Assembly (NCBI RefSeq): GCF_001043005.1
Contig: NZ_JYKZ01000009.1
Span: 62,001-126,000 of the forward strand
Reading direction: 5' to 3'
Origin: Pseudomonas psychrophila
Lineage (GTDB): Bacteria > Pseudomonadota > Gammaproteobacteria > Pseudomonadales > Pseudomonadaceae
Length of the DNA: 64,000 nucleotides
Numbering within the stretch: position 1 is the first letter of the stretch; every line of letters starts with the position of its first letter. Under the pieces are notes generated by a model. That model saw nothing but the letters and a program-made list of their open reading frames with translations. It made no database searches and was not told the DNA's origin. Of this stretch, positions 35,251-44,340 are shown piece after piece. The position numbers were made by a program, and so were the translations under genes.

Positions 35251-35897
35251 TGGACTTCACCTTCTGGGACATCGTGCGCAATTTGCTGATGGGTTTGCGA
35301 TGGACCGCAGCCCTGTCGATCGTCGCATTTATCGGCGGCGGCCTGATCGGGTTGCTGGTGCTGCTGATGCGCATCTCCAAAAGCCGCTTCGCCCGCACTC
35401 TGGCACGCGGCTATATAGAGTTGTTTCAAGGCACTCCCTTGCTGATGCAGCTGTTTTTGATCTTTTTTGGCGTCGCCTTGCTGGGCATCGACATTTCGCC
35501 ATGGATGGCAGCCGCGCTGGCCCTGACCTTGTTCACCAGCGCCTACCTGGCCGAGATCTGGCGGGGCTGTGTCGAGTCGATCGCCCACGGTCAATGGGAG
35601 GCCTCGGCGAGCCTGGCCATGAGCCCGCTTGAGCAGTTGCGTTACGTGATCCTGCCGCAAGCCGTGCGGGTCGCCATTGCGCCCACCGTGGGGTTTTCAG
35701 TGCAGGTCATCAAAGGCACTGCCGTGACTTCCATCATCGGTTTCACCGAGCTGACCAAGACCGGCAGCATGCTGGCCAATGCGACTTTTGAGCCCTTTAT
35801 GGTCTATGGCCTGGTGGCGCTCGGTTACTTCCTCTTGTGCTACCCCTTGTCACTCAGTGCGCGCCATCTCGAAAGGAAACTGCATGCCTCTGCTTAG
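35250..35897 (+). CDS. Amino-acid ABC transporter permease 2
   Basis: 215 residues from ATG 35250, with AGGAG nine bases upstream. Same family as its neighbour: LLMGLRWTAALSIVAFIGGGLIGLLVLLMR, a YIELFQGTPLLMQLFLIFFGVAL stretch, and the EAA loop IAHGQWEASASLAMSPLEQLRYVILPQAVR. Overlaps the start of the ATPase gene by 14 bases. Confidence 0.93.
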   Translation: MDFTFWDIVRNLLMGLRWTAALSIVAFIGGGLIGLLVLLMRISKSRFARTLARGYIELFQGTPLLMQLFLIFFGVALLGIDISPWMAAALALTLFTSAYLAEIWRGCVESIAHGQWEASASLAMSPLEQLRYVILPQAVRVAIAPTVGFSVQVIKGTAVTSIIGFTELTKTGSMLANATFEPFMVYGLVALGYFLLCYPLSLSARHLERKLHASA

Positions 35898-36621
35898 AGT
35901 TACCGCCCTGCATAAATATTACGGCGACCACCACGTGCTTAAAGGCATCGACCTGACCGTCGAGCAGGGACAGGTTGTCGCGATCATCGGCCGAAGTGGC
36001 TCAGGCAAGAGCACCTTGCTCAGAACCCTGAACGGGCTGGAATCCATTAACGACGGGGTGATTGAAGTCGATGATGAATACCTGGACGCCGCCCGTGCCG
36101 ACTTGCGCAGCCTGCGCCAGAAGGTCGGCATGGTGTTCCAGCAGTTCAACTTGTTCCCGCACCTGAGCGTGGGCGAAAACGTCATGCTCGCCCCGCAAGT
36201 GGTGCAAAAAGTACCCAAGGCCAAGGCCGCCGTATTAGCCCGGGAAATGCTGGAGCGAGTGGGTTTGGGCGACAAGTTCGATGCATTTCCCGAGCGTCTG
36301 TCGGGCGGGCAACAGCAGCGTGTGGCGATTGCTCGCGCGCTGGCCATGTCACCCAAGGTGCTGCTGTGTGACGAAATCACCTCTGCGCTCGACCCGGAGC
36401 TGGTCAACGAGGTGCTCAGCGTGGTGCGCCAGCTGGCGCGTGAAGGGATGACGCTGATTATGGTCACCCACGAAATGCGTTTCGCCCGTGAGGTCGGAGA
36501 CAAGCTGGTATTCATGCATCAGGGCAAGGTGCATGAAGTGGGCGATCCAAAAGAGTTGTTCGCCAACCCTAAAACCCCGGAGCTGGCGAATTTCATCGGG
36601 ACGGTGGAGGTGAACGGCTAA
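35884..36621 (+). CDS. Amino-acid ABC transporter ATP-binding protein
   Basis: 245 residues from ATG 35884 (MPLLRVTALHKYYG), with AAAGGAAA upstream. Walker A GRSGSGKST (about 36-44), Q-loop FQQFNLFPHL, signature LSGGQQQRVAIARAL, Walker B VLLCDEITSALDPEL and switch His in MVTHEM. HisP/GlnQ type. Last gene of the importer; followed by a REP doublet. This four-gene set sits between trxA and ppx, which are closer together in P. aeruginosa. Confidence 0.95.
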   Translation: MPLLRVTALHKYYGDHHVLKGIDLTVEQGQVVAIIGRSGSGKSTLLRTLNGLESINDGVIEVDDEYLDAARADLRSLRQKVGMVFQQFNLFPHLSVGENVMLAPQVVQKVPKAKAAVLAREMLERVGLGDKFDAFPERLSGGQQQRVAIARALAMSPKVLLCDEITSALDPELVNEVLSVVRQLAREGMTLIMVTHEMRFAREVGDKLVFMHQGKVHEVGDPKELFANPKTPELANFIGTVEVNG

Positions 36622-36632
36622 GCGCATCCCCC

Positions 36633-36720
36633 CTGTGGGAGCGGGCTTGCTCGCGATCCAGGCGACGCGATGAGTCAGATGCACCGTGTTGATGCCATCG
36701 CAAACTAGCCCGCTGCCACA
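36633..36720. repeat. REP doublet, one arm decayed
   Basis: CTGTGGGAGCGGGCTTGCTCGCGAT at the left is faced by ATCGCAAACTAGCCCGCTGCCACAG, in which three bases differ from the intact arm. Follows the ABC importer operon. Confidence 0.85.
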
Positions 36721-36889
36721 GAAAAACCGACCTGACACGGCACTTAAATCGCACACAAAAAAACGAACTGTCCCGGAACAGCTAACGTCATTGCTTTCGT
36801 GCTCCATATCAATGCATCTGACATCGCGCGTTGGCGCGAGCGTTTGATCGTGGCACGATGAACAGGTTATCGACCGAGACTCCTCAACC

Positions 36890-38392
36890 ATGCCCCAATC
36901 CCAAGCCAAGAATCCGTCCCTGATCGCCGCCATCGATCTGGGTTCTAACAGCTTTCACATGGTGGTGGCCAAGGCCCAGAATGGCGAAATCCGCATTCTT
37001 GAGCGTCTTGGTGAAAAGGTGCAGTTAGCTGCCGGCATCGACGAAGAACGCAAGCTCACCGAAGAATCCATGCAGCGCGGGCTCGATTGCCTCAAGCGTT
37101 TTGCCCAGTTGATCAACGGTATGCCGTTGGGCGCCGTGCGCATTGTGGGGACTAACGCATTGCGTGAAGCGCGTAACCGCAACGAGTTTATCGTGCGCGC
37201 CGAAGAGATCCTGGGGCACACCGTCGAAGTGATTTCCGGCCGTGAAGAAGCACGCCTTATCTATCTTGGCGTTTCCCATACCCTCGCCGACACACCGGGC
37301 AAGCGCCTGGTGGCCGACATTGGCGGCGGCAGTACCGAATTCATTATTGGCCAGCGCTTTGAACCGCTGCTGCGCGAAAGCCTGCAGATGGGCTGCGTCA
37401 GCTTCACCCAGCGTTACTTTCGCGACGGCAAGATCACCCCGGCCCGCTATGCCCAGGCCTACACGGCTGCGCGTCTTGAAATCATGAGTATCGAGCACGC
37501 CTTGCACCGTTTGACCTGGGATGAGGCCATCGGCTCCTCAGGCACCATTCGGGCCATCGGCCTGGCCCTGAAGGCTGGCGGTCATGGCAATGGCGAGGTG
37601 AATGCCGAAGGCTTGTCCTGGCTAAAGCGCAAGCTGTTCAAGCTGGGTGAGGTGGAAAAAATCGACTTTGAAGGCATCAAGCCTGACCGTCGGACCATTT
37701 TCCCGGCCGGGCTGGCGATTCTTGAAGCGGTGTTCGACGCCCTTGAACTGCAGCGCATGGATCACTGCGACGGCGCACTGCGTGAAGGCGTCCTGTACGA
37801 CCTGCTGGGCCGTCATCACCATGAAGACGTACGCGAGCGCACCCTCAGCTCGCTGATGGACCGCTATCACGTCGACCGCGAGCAGGCCGCCAGGGTTGAA
37901 CGCAAGGCCCTGCGCGCTTTTGATCAGGTGGCCAAGTCGTGGGATCTGAAAGACGGTGTCTGGCGTGAACTGCTGGGTTGGGCGGCCAAGGTGCATGAAG
38001 TCGGGCTGGACATTGCCCACTATCACTACCACAAGCACGGCGCCTACCTGATCGAGCACTCCGACCTTGCCGGTTTCTCACGCGAAGACCAGCAAATGCT
38101 CGCGCTGCTGGTGCGCGGTCATCGTCGAAATATTCCTAAAGACAAGTTCGCCGAGTTTGGCGAAGACGGTATCAAGCTGATTCGCCTGTGTGTGCTGCTG
38201 CGCTTTGCGATCCTGTTCTACCACATCCGTGGTAACCAGGAAGCTTCGCAGGTCAAGCTGCGCGCCGAGGGCGATCACCTTGAAGTGATCTTCCCCGAAG
38301 GCTGGCTTGAACAAAACCCGCTGACCCAGGCCGACTTCGAACAAGAAGCTCAATGGCTGACCCGGGTCGGGATTGTGCTGACGGTGTCTTGA
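36890..38392 (+). CDS. ppx: Exopolyphosphatase
   Basis: 500 residues. Ppx/GppA signs: LIAAIDLGSNSFHMVVAK at the N terminus, VISGREEARLIYLGV, and VADIGGGSTEFIIGQ with the acidic pair for catalysis. The C-terminal HD-like region (about 315-500) is present, so it is the long form. It releases orthophosphate from polyphosphate ends, opposing Ppk. Convergent with ppk1; a REP hairpin lies between them. Some family members also hydrolyse pppGpp. Confidence 0.95.
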   Translation: MPQSQAKNPSLIAAIDLGSNSFHMVVAKAQNGEIRILERLGEKVQLAAGIDEERKLTEESMQRGLDCLKRFAQLINGMPLGAVRIVGTNALREARNRNEFIVRAEEILGHTVEVISGREEARLIYLGVSHTLADTPGKRLVADIGGGSTEFIIGQRFEPLLRESLQMGCVSFTQRYFRDGKITPARYAQAYTAARLEIMSIEHALHRLTWDEAIGSSGTIRAIGLALKAGGHGNGEVNAEGLSWLKRKLFKLGEVEKIDFEGIKPDRRTIFPAGLAILEAVFDALELQRMDHCDGALREGVLYDLLGRHHHEDVRERTLSSLMDRYHVDREQAARVERKALRAFDQVAKSWDLKDGVWRELLGWAAKVHEVGLDIAHYHYHKHGAYLIEHSDLAGFSREDQQMLALLVRGHRRNIPKDKFAEFGEDGIKLIRLCVLLRFAILFYHIRGNQEASQVKLRAEGDHLEVIFPEGWLEQNPLTQADFEQEAQWLTRVGIVLTVS

Positions 38393-38417
38393 CGCGACGC
38401 CCCTCAAACCAGACAAA

Positions 38418-38470
38418 TGTGGGAGCGACCCTGCTCGCGAAGGTTATTCGCGAGCAGGCTCGCTCCCACA
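38418..38470. repeat. REP hairpin between ppx and ppk1
   Basis: TGTGGGAGCGACCCTGCTCGCGAA and TTCGCGAGCAGGCTCGCTCCCACA form an almost perfect palindrome with a five-base loop. It probably marks the 3' ends of both convergent transcripts. Confidence 0.9.
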
Positions 38471-38482
38471 AGGGCAGCTGCG

Positions 38483-40720
38483 TTACACCGAAGGCCCGGT
38501 GCTCACCGTCAATACGGGCAGGCTCAAACGCTCCAGCAATGTTGCCTGGGCGCTGCGTGGGTTCTGGTTACCGGTTGGCGTGTTGCGGATGTAACGGCCG
38601 TCCGATTGCAGGCTCCAGCTGTGGGTGTTGTCGGTCAGGTAGCACTCCAGTTCTTTCTTGACCCGCAAAATCAGCTTTTTACCCTCTACCGGGAAGCACG
38701 TCTCCACGCGTTTATCGAGGTTGCGCTCCATCCAGTCGGCACTGGACAGGAACATCTGTTCTTCACCGCCGTTGAGGAAGTAGAACACCCGTGTGTGCTC
38801 CAGGAAGCGGCCGATGATCGAGCGCACGTGGATGTTGTGCGATACACCTGGAATGCCCGGGCGCAGGCAGCACATCCCACGCACAATCAGATCGATTCGC
38901 ACGCCTGCCTGGCTGGCTTTGTACAGCGCACGGATGATTTTCGGATCGGTCAGCGAGTTGAACTTGGCAATGATGTGCGCAGGCTTGCCTTCGACCGCGA
39001 ACTGGGTCTCGCGGGCAATCATGTCGAGCATGCCCTTTTTCAACGTAAACGGCGCATGCAGCAGTTTTTTCATGCGCAGCGTCTTGCCCATGCCAATCAG
39101 CTGGCTGAACAACTTGCCCACGTCTTCACACAGCGCGTCGTCCGAGGTCAGCAGGCTGTAATCGGTGTAGAGCTTGGCGTTGCCAGCGTGATAGTTGCCG
39201 GTACCCAAGTGCGCGTAACGCACGATCTCCCCCGCCTCACGACGCAGGATCAGCATCATCTTGGCGTGGGTCTTGAAGCCAACCACGCCGTAGATCACTA
39301 CCGCACCGGCCGCTTGAAGACGGCTGGCCAGTTGCAGGTTGGACTCTTCGTCAAATCGCGCACGCAGCTCGATCACCGCGGTGACTTCTTTACCGTTACG
39401 CGCTGCATCGACCAGCGCATCAACGATTTCGGAGTTGGCACCGCTGCGGTACAGGGTTTGGCGCACCGCCAGTACATGCGGGTCTTTGGCCGCCTGACGC
39501 AGCAAATCAACGACCGGGGTAAACGATTCAAACGGGTGCAGCAGCAAAATGTCCTGCTTGCTGACCACGCTGAAAATGTTCTCGCTGTTCTGCAACAACT
39601 TAGGGATAGCCGGGGTGAACGGCGTGTATTGCAGCTCAGGGTGGCTGTCGAGCCCCGTGATGCTGAAGAGACGCGTGAGGTTCACCGGGCCATTGACCTG
39701 ATACAACTCGGTTTCGTGCAGGCTGAACTGCTTGAGCAGGTAGTCGGACAGATGCTTGGGGCAGGTATCTGCGACTTCCAGACGCACGGCATCACCGTAA
39801 CGACGAGAGAACAACTCGCCGCGCAGGGCGCGGGCCAGGTCTTCTACATCTTCGGTATCGACCGCCAGATCGGCGTTACGGGTCAGGCGGAACTGATAGC
39901 AGCCTTTTACTTTCATGCCCTGAAACAGATCATCGGCGTGCGCATGAATCATCGACGACAGGAACACGTAGTTGTCCCCTGCGCCGCCAACTTCTTCAGG
40001 CAACCTGATGACACGCGGCAGCAGGCGCGGCGCCGGGATAATCGCCAGGCCCGAATCACGACCAAAGGCATCGATGCCTTCAAGCTCGACGATAAAGTTA
40101 AGGCTCTTGTTCACCAGAAGCGGGAACGGGTGCGTTGGGTCAAGGCCAATCGGGGTGATGATCGGCGCAATTTCGTCGCGGAAGAACTTGCGTACCCACG
40201 CCTTGATCTTGGTGTTCCAGTGCCGGCGACGGATAAAGCGCACCTGATGCTTTTCAAGTTCGGGCAGCAGGATGTCGTTGAGGATCGCGTATTGGCGATC
40301 AACATGGCCATGAACCAGCTCACTGATACGGGCCAGGGCCTGATGCGGTTGCAAGCCATCAGCACCAGCCTGTTCACGGGCGAAGGTGATTTGCTTCTTC
40401 AGGCCCGCGACACGAATCTCAAAAAATTCATCCAGGTTGCTGGAGAAAATCAGCAGGAACTTCAGACGCTCAAGCAGGGGGTAGGACTCATCCAGTGCTT
40501 GTTCCAGCACACGAATGTTGAACTGCAATTGCGACAGCTCACGGTGGATATACAGGCTGCTGTCATCAAGGCCAGGAATGGTAATCGCCGGATGTACCGC
40601 CGCATGCGTTTCGGCTGCAACAGGCGCAGGGGCATGAGGTTCAGGCGGGGTTTCAGAGACTGGCTCAGCAATCGGCTGAGCTTCAGTGGCAACGATTTCA
40701 GCAAGTCCTTCGGTATTCAT
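38483..40720 (-). CDS. ppk: Polyphosphate kinase 1
   Basis: 745 residues. After an Ala/Pro/Glu-rich N-terminal extension of about 45 residues come the four PPK1 domains: YIHRELSQLQFNIRVLEQA, then IITPIGLDPTHPFPLLVNKSLN in the head region, and the catalytic part with the phosphohistidine in HLGTGNYH and the second His in LEHTRVFYF. Uses ATP to build long-chain polyphosphate at the membrane; needed for stress survival and motility in pseudomonads. In P. aeruginosa hemB lies next upstream; here it is absent. Confidence 0.96.
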   Translation of the reverse strand: MNTEGLAEIVATEAQPIAEPVSETPPEPHAPAPVAAETHAAVHPAITIPGLDDSSLYIHRELSQLQFNIRVLEQALDESYPLLERLKFLLIFSSNLDEFFEIRVAGLKKQITFAREQAGADGLQPHQALARISELVHGHVDRQYAILNDILLPELEKHQVRFIRRRHWNTKIKAWVRKFFRDEIAPIITPIGLDPTHPFPLLVNKSLNFIVELEGIDAFGRDSGLAIIPAPRLLPRVIRLPEEVGGAGDNYVFLSSMIHAHADDLFQGMKVKGCYQFRLTRNADLAVDTEDVEDLARALRGELFSRRYGDAVRLEVADTCPKHLSDYLLKQFSLHETELYQVNGPVNLTRLFSITGLDSHPELQYTPFTPAIPKLLQNSENIFSVVSKQDILLLHPFESFTPVVDLLRQAAKDPHVLAVRQTLYRSGANSEIVDALVDAARNGKEVTAVIELRARFDEESNLQLASRLQAAGAVVIYGVVGFKTHAKMMLILRREAGEIVRYAHLGTGNYHAGNAKLYTDYSLLTSDDALCEDVGKLFSQLIGMGKTLRMKKLLHAPFTLKKGMLDMIARETQFAVEGKPAHIIAKFNSLTDPKIIRALYKASQAGVRIDLIVRGMCCLRPGIPGVSHNIHVRSIIGRFLEHTRVFYFLNGGEEQMFLSSADWMERNLDKRVETCFPVEGKKLILRVKKELECYLTDNTHSWSLQSDGRYIRNTPTGNQNPRSAQATLLERLSLPVLTVSTGPSV

Positions 40721-41166
40721 TGAATGATCCTGTAAGAGCGGGTTTGACTCTCGTAACAGTTAAGCGGCGCCGCCAGTCAAGTTGCCAGAATGCCATCAAC
40801 GCCTGCGGGTTTAAACCGCTCATAGGCGCTTTATGCGGGCTAGAGCCTGGTTAGAGGGCGATTTGTTGAAATTGTTTCCAGAGGTACCGGCATGTGGGAG
40901 CGGGCTTGCTCACGATGGCATCACCTGTGCTTGCCTGCCAGGCCGCGTAGCCCCCATCGCAGGCAAGCCAGCTCCCACAGGTTTGAGGCAATAATCACCT
41001 CGCGCATGGTTATAGCCCCTCGCCATGAACACTAGATGACAACGCTAATGATGTTGGTCAAATACACATGATTTGTAGGATTTGTTAACGCAAAGACACA
41101 TTTCGATACTTTCCCGAACGTCCCTTAAGGCGTAGGCTGCGCGTTCATTTCGCCAGCATCCAGACA
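40721..41166. other. Spacer between divergent ppk and dedA-type genes
   Basis: 446 bp, the longest gap in the window. It holds a REP doublet at 40893-40980; the rest has no gene I can support. The segment 40985-41160 is AT-rich and likely promotes the DedA gene. Confidence 0.65.
40893..40980. repeat. REP doublet, partly decayed
   Basis: TGTGGGAGCGGGCTTGCTCACGATG faces CATCGCAGGCAAGCCAGCTCCCACA across 38 bp. Unusually it lies between two divergent genes rather than at a 3' end. Confidence 0.85.
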
Positions 41167-41787
41167 ATGCTCCAACAATTTCTTCAAGAATTCGGCTACT
41201 TCGCCCTGTTTCTAGGGACGTTCTTTGAAGGTGAGACCATTCTGGTTCTCGCAGGCTTCTTGGCGTTCCGCGGATACATGGACCTCAAACTGGTCATGAT
41301 CGTGGCGTTCCTCGGCAGTTATGCCGGTGATCAGTTGTGGTATTTCCTGGGGCGCAAGCACGGCCGCAAACTGTTGGCGCGCAAACCGCGCTGGCAACTT
41401 ATGGGCGACAAGGCGCTGGAGCACATTCGCAGGCACCCGGATATCTGGGTCTTGAGTTTTCGCTTCGTCTACGGCCTGCGTACCGTCATGCCTGTGGCAA
41501 TTGGCCTGTCGGGATACCCTCCGGGCCGCTACCTGTTGCTCAATGGTATCGGTGCTGCCATTTGGGCTATCGCCCTGGCTACTGCGGCGTACCACTTTGG
41601 TGCCGTACTCGAAGGTTTGCTGGGTAACGTCAAGAAATATGAGCTGTGGGTGCTTGGAGCATTGCTGCTGATCGGCCTGGGCCTGTGGGCCCGCCGCCGC
41701 TTCAAGAATGCGCGCCAGGCCAAACAGACCGCACTCGAAGAGAAGAACAAAACCAGCGTTGAGGTCAGCAACCCGCCAGCTGAGTGA
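41167..41787 (+). CDS. DedA-family membrane protein
   Basis: 206 residues. DedA/VTT features: FGYFALFLGTFFEGETILVLAGFLAF with the conserved acidic residue, GSYAGDQLWYFLGRKHGRK, the RF-x-Y-G-x-R motif in SFRFVYGLRTVMPVAIGLSGYP, and a C-terminal span. DedA proteins help undecaprenyl-phosphate or phospholipid turnover and envelope integrity. The cytoplasmic tail is rich in Lys and Glu. Its 3' end overlaps the convergent sterol desaturase-like gene by 23 bases. Confidence 0.93.
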   Translation: MLQQFLQEFGYFALFLGTFFEGETILVLAGFLAFRGYMDLKLVMIVAFLGSYAGDQLWYFLGRKHGRKLLARKPRWQLMGDKALEHIRRHPDIWVLSFRFVYGLRTVMPVAIGLSGYPPGRYLLLNGIGAAIWAIALATAAYHFGAVLEGLLGNVKKYELWVLGALLLIGLGLWARRRFKNARQAKQTALEEKNKTSVEVSNPPAE

Positions 41788-43003
41788 TCCGGCTTCTGCA
41801 CCTATACAGGCCCATCACACTCAACACGGTGTAACTGAACAGGCCGATCCAGCCCAATGCGCTGGCCGGCCATAGCCCCGCCCAAGGGGCCAGCCATAGC
41901 AGCGGCACATTCAGCGCCAGGCGCACCCCCTCAAGCTTCAGCGCCCAGGGCCTATTCTCCAGCCCGGCCCCCAGCACGAACAACCCCAATGCCATATAGC
42001 CCCACCCCAGGATCAACGCCGGGGTCGGCAATGTCTCGCCCAGGTTCAGCAAATAGCTCCCCAGCGCCACATAAACCGCGAATTGTGCTGCGATGTACAG
42101 CTGTTGGCGCAACGGTAATGGGACTTCGAACTTTTCAAACTGGCTCAACTCTGGCTTGTCCCTCGGGTATTTCGTCGCCACATCCGCAGGGCGCCAGCCC
42201 GTGGGCATAAACCAGATCCGCAGTTTGTCCCGCCAGCGCTCGGTGCGCCGGGCATCGGCGAGTAACTGACCATAAAATTGCCAATTGGCCCACAGCGGGT
42301 TCCAGCTTTGCAGCGGTGTCGTCACGCCGAAAATAACCGGTTCCGCGTCCTCCTCTTCCTGAAAGGTGCCAAACAATCGGTCCCACAGAATGAACACCCC
42401 TCCGTAATTACGATCCATGTAGAGAGCATTCTGCGCATGGTGAGCCCGATGATTGGAAGGCGTCACAAAGAACCACTCGAACCAGCCCAGCTTGGGTACA
42501 TGGCGGGTATGGACCCAAAACTGATAGAGCAGGTTAAGCGTCGCTACAGTGACGAACACCAGCAGCGGCACGCCCAGTACGGCCATCGGCAGGTAAAAGA
42601 CCCAGCCAAATACGAACCCGGTACTGGTTTGGCGCAGGGCGGTGGACAAGTTGTAGTCTTCACTCTGGTGATGCACCGAGTGCGCGGCCCACAGCACATT
42701 GCGCTCATGCCCGAGGCGATGGTGCCAGTAATAGCAAAAGTCGTAGAACACAAAAGCAAACAGCCAGACCCACAGGCTGTCTTCCGGCAGTTGCACCAGC
42801 GCCAAATACTTGAGCGCCAGCGCGTAAGTGATCAGGCCTACGCCTTTGGTCAGCAAACCGGTAGTGGTCGACAGCACACCCGCGCTCAAGCTGCTGATGG
42901 TGTCTGCCAGGCGATAGGTGCGCATCCCGCGCCAGCGGTCAGCCAGCAACTCGACGGCAATCAGTACAAAGAAAAACGGAACTGCATACAGAATCAGCTT
43001 CAT
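41765..43003 (-). CDS. Sterol desaturase/fatty acid hydroxylase-family protein
   Basis: 412 residues with about eight membrane spans. The three di-iron histidine clusters are present: HHRLGHE (about 94), HSVHHQSEDYN (about 107) and HRAHHAQN (about 188). These are integral non-haem di-iron enzymes acting on lipid C-H bonds; the true substrate in bacteria is rarely known. The C-terminal ~110 residues add four hydrophobic helices beyond the catalytic core. It lies between a DedA gene and elbB, pointing to membrane lipid or isoprenoid metabolism. Confidence 0.9.
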   Translation of the reverse strand: MKLILYAVPFFFVLIAVELLADRWRGMRTYRLADTISSLSAGVLSTTTGLLTKGVGLITYALALKYLALVQLPEDSLWVWLFAFVFYDFCYYWHHRLGHERNVLWAAHSVHHQSEDYNLSTALRQTSTGFVFGWVFYLPMAVLGVPLLVFVTVATLNLLYQFWVHTRHVPKLGWFEWFFVTPSNHRAHHAQNALYMDRNYGGVFILWDRLFGTFQEEEDAEPVIFGVTTPLQSWNPLWANWQFYGQLLADARRTERWRDKLRIWFMPTGWRPADVATKYPRDKPELSQFEKFEVPLPLRQQLYIAAQFAVYVALGSYLLNLGETLPTPALILGWGYMALGLFVLGAGLENRPWALKLEGVRLALNVPLLWLAPWAGLWPASALGWIGLFSYTVLSVMGLYRCRSRITQLAGC

Positions 43004-43111
43004 GGCACACCCCGTCCGACAATTCCTAAAGCGTAGGCGGACTTCGCGCGAAACCCTATGGCATCAAGCGCCAAATCAGGCGACATTAACGCCATGAACA
43101 AGGAGACCGAC

Positions 43112-43777
43112 ATGACCACAAAAAAAGTTGCCGTCATTCTTTCGGGTTGCGGCGTCTATGACGGCGCCGAGATCCACGAAAGCGTGATCACCCTGCTGCG
43201 CCTGGACCAGCGCGGCGCCAAAGTGCAGTGCTTTGCCCCCGACATTGCGCAACTGCACGTCATCAACCACCTGACCGGCGAACAAATGCCCGAGACGCGC
43301 AATGTGCTGGTGGAATCCGCCCGTATTGCCCGAGGTGAAATCAAGGATGTGCGTGAAGCCAAGGTCGAAGACTTTGACGCCCTGATCATTCCCGGCGGTT
43401 TTGGGGCAGCCAAAAACCTGTCCAGCTTTGCCACTGAAGGCGCCGCGTGCACGGTTCAGGCTGACGTTCTGTGCTTGGCCGAGGCTTTTGCCGAAGCGGG
43501 TAAACCCATTGGCTTGATGTGTATTTCGCCCGCCATCGCCGCCAAGATTTATGGCCCGGGCGTGATTTGCACCATCGGTTCGGACGCAGACACCGCCGCC
43601 GCCGTAACCAAGATGGGGGGTTCCCACGAAGAGTGCGAAGTGTCGGAAATTGTCGAAGACAAAGCCCGAAAACTGGTCAGCACCCCGGCCTACATGCTCG
43701 CCCAGTCCATCAGCGAAGCGGCATCCGGGATCAACAAAATGGTTGACCGCGTGCTGGAGCTGACCCAAAAGGCCTGA
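43112..43777 (+). CDS. elbB: Isoprenoid biosynthesis-related glyoxalase ElbB
   Basis: 221 residues from ATG 43112, six bases after AAGGAG (43100-43105); longer in-frame starts lack this. DJ-1/PfpI fold: VAVILSGCGVYDGAEIHESVITLL, DFDALIIPGGFGAAKNLSSFA, and the nucleophilic Cys in PIGLMCISPA (about 138). E. coli ElbB has glyoxalase III activity and was once linked to early isoprenoid synthesis. Its stop abuts the stop of the convergent YaiI-type gene. Confidence 0.93.
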   Translation: MTTKKVAVILSGCGVYDGAEIHESVITLLRLDQRGAKVQCFAPDIAQLHVINHLTGEQMPETRNVLVESARIARGEIKDVREAKVEDFDALIIPGGFGAAKNLSSFATEGAACTVQADVLCLAEAFAEAGKPIGLMCISPAIAAKIYGPGVICTIGSDADTAAAVTKMGGSHEECEVSEIVEDKARKLVSTPAYMLAQSISEAASGINKMVDRVLELTQKA

Positions 43778-44230
43778 TCAGCCTCGCGACAACCGGGTCA
43801 GGATACGGTCCAGCGAGTTGGCGAACGCCTGCTTTTCGCGTTCGCCATACGCGCCCTGCCCTCCACTGACCTGACCTTGCTCGCGCAGATCGGTAAACAG
43901 GTTGCGCACCGCCAGCCGCTCCCCCATGTTCTGCGGGTCAAACTCCTTGCCCCGCGGATCCAGCGCTGCAACGCCCTTTTTCACCAGCCGATCGGCCAAC
44001 GGCACATCGCTGCAAATCACCAGCTCACCGGGCACCGCGTGCTCCACCAAGTAGTCATCAGCCGCATCCGGGCCACTGGGCACCACGATCAATTTGACCA
44101 ACGCGTAGGTCGGCTTGATCTGACTCTGCCCCGCCACCAGCACCACCTCAAACTGACGCTTGAGGGCGAACTTGATGACTTGGTCCTTCGCTGCCTTGGG
44201 GCAAGCGTCTGCGTCGATCCAGACACGCAT
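43778..44230 (-). CDS. YaiI/YqxD-family protein (UPF0178)
   Basis: 150 residues, start MRVWIDADACPKAAKDQVIKFA, the family's defining N-terminal motif with a DADACP acidic/cysteine loop. The middle has ADDYLVEHAVPGELVICSDVPLADRLVKKGV. The fold is NYN/PIN-like, suggestive of a nuclease or metal-binding protein, but no biochemical role is established. Confidence 0.93.
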   Translation of the reverse strand: MRVWIDADACPKAAKDQVIKFALKRQFEVVLVAGQSQIKPTYALVKLIVVPSGPDAADDYLVEHAVPGELVICSDVPLADRLVKKGVAALDPRGKEFDPQNMGERLAVRNLFTDLREQGQVSGGQGAYGEREKQAFANSLDRILTRLSRG

Positions 44231-44272
44231 GGGGTAACTCCTGAACAGTGATGGCTACAAAAAACACTTCTA

Positions 44273-44327
44273 CCGTGGAAGCGAGCCTGCTCGCGAAGAT
44301 CGTTCGCGAGCAGGCTCGCTTCCACGG
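44273..44327. repeat. REP hairpin, perfect 25-bp palindrome arms
   Basis: Bases 44273-44297 are the exact reverse complement of 44303-44327, with a five-base loop. It lies between the YaiI-type gene start and the FTR1 gene stop, both on the minus strand. Confidence 0.9.
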
Positions 44328-44340
44328 CATGAGTTTGTGC

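Noticed and set aside
38417..40723. 768-codon plus-strand frame opposite ppk
   Set aside because: It is the antisense shadow of the well-supported ppk gene and has a composition unlike real proteins.
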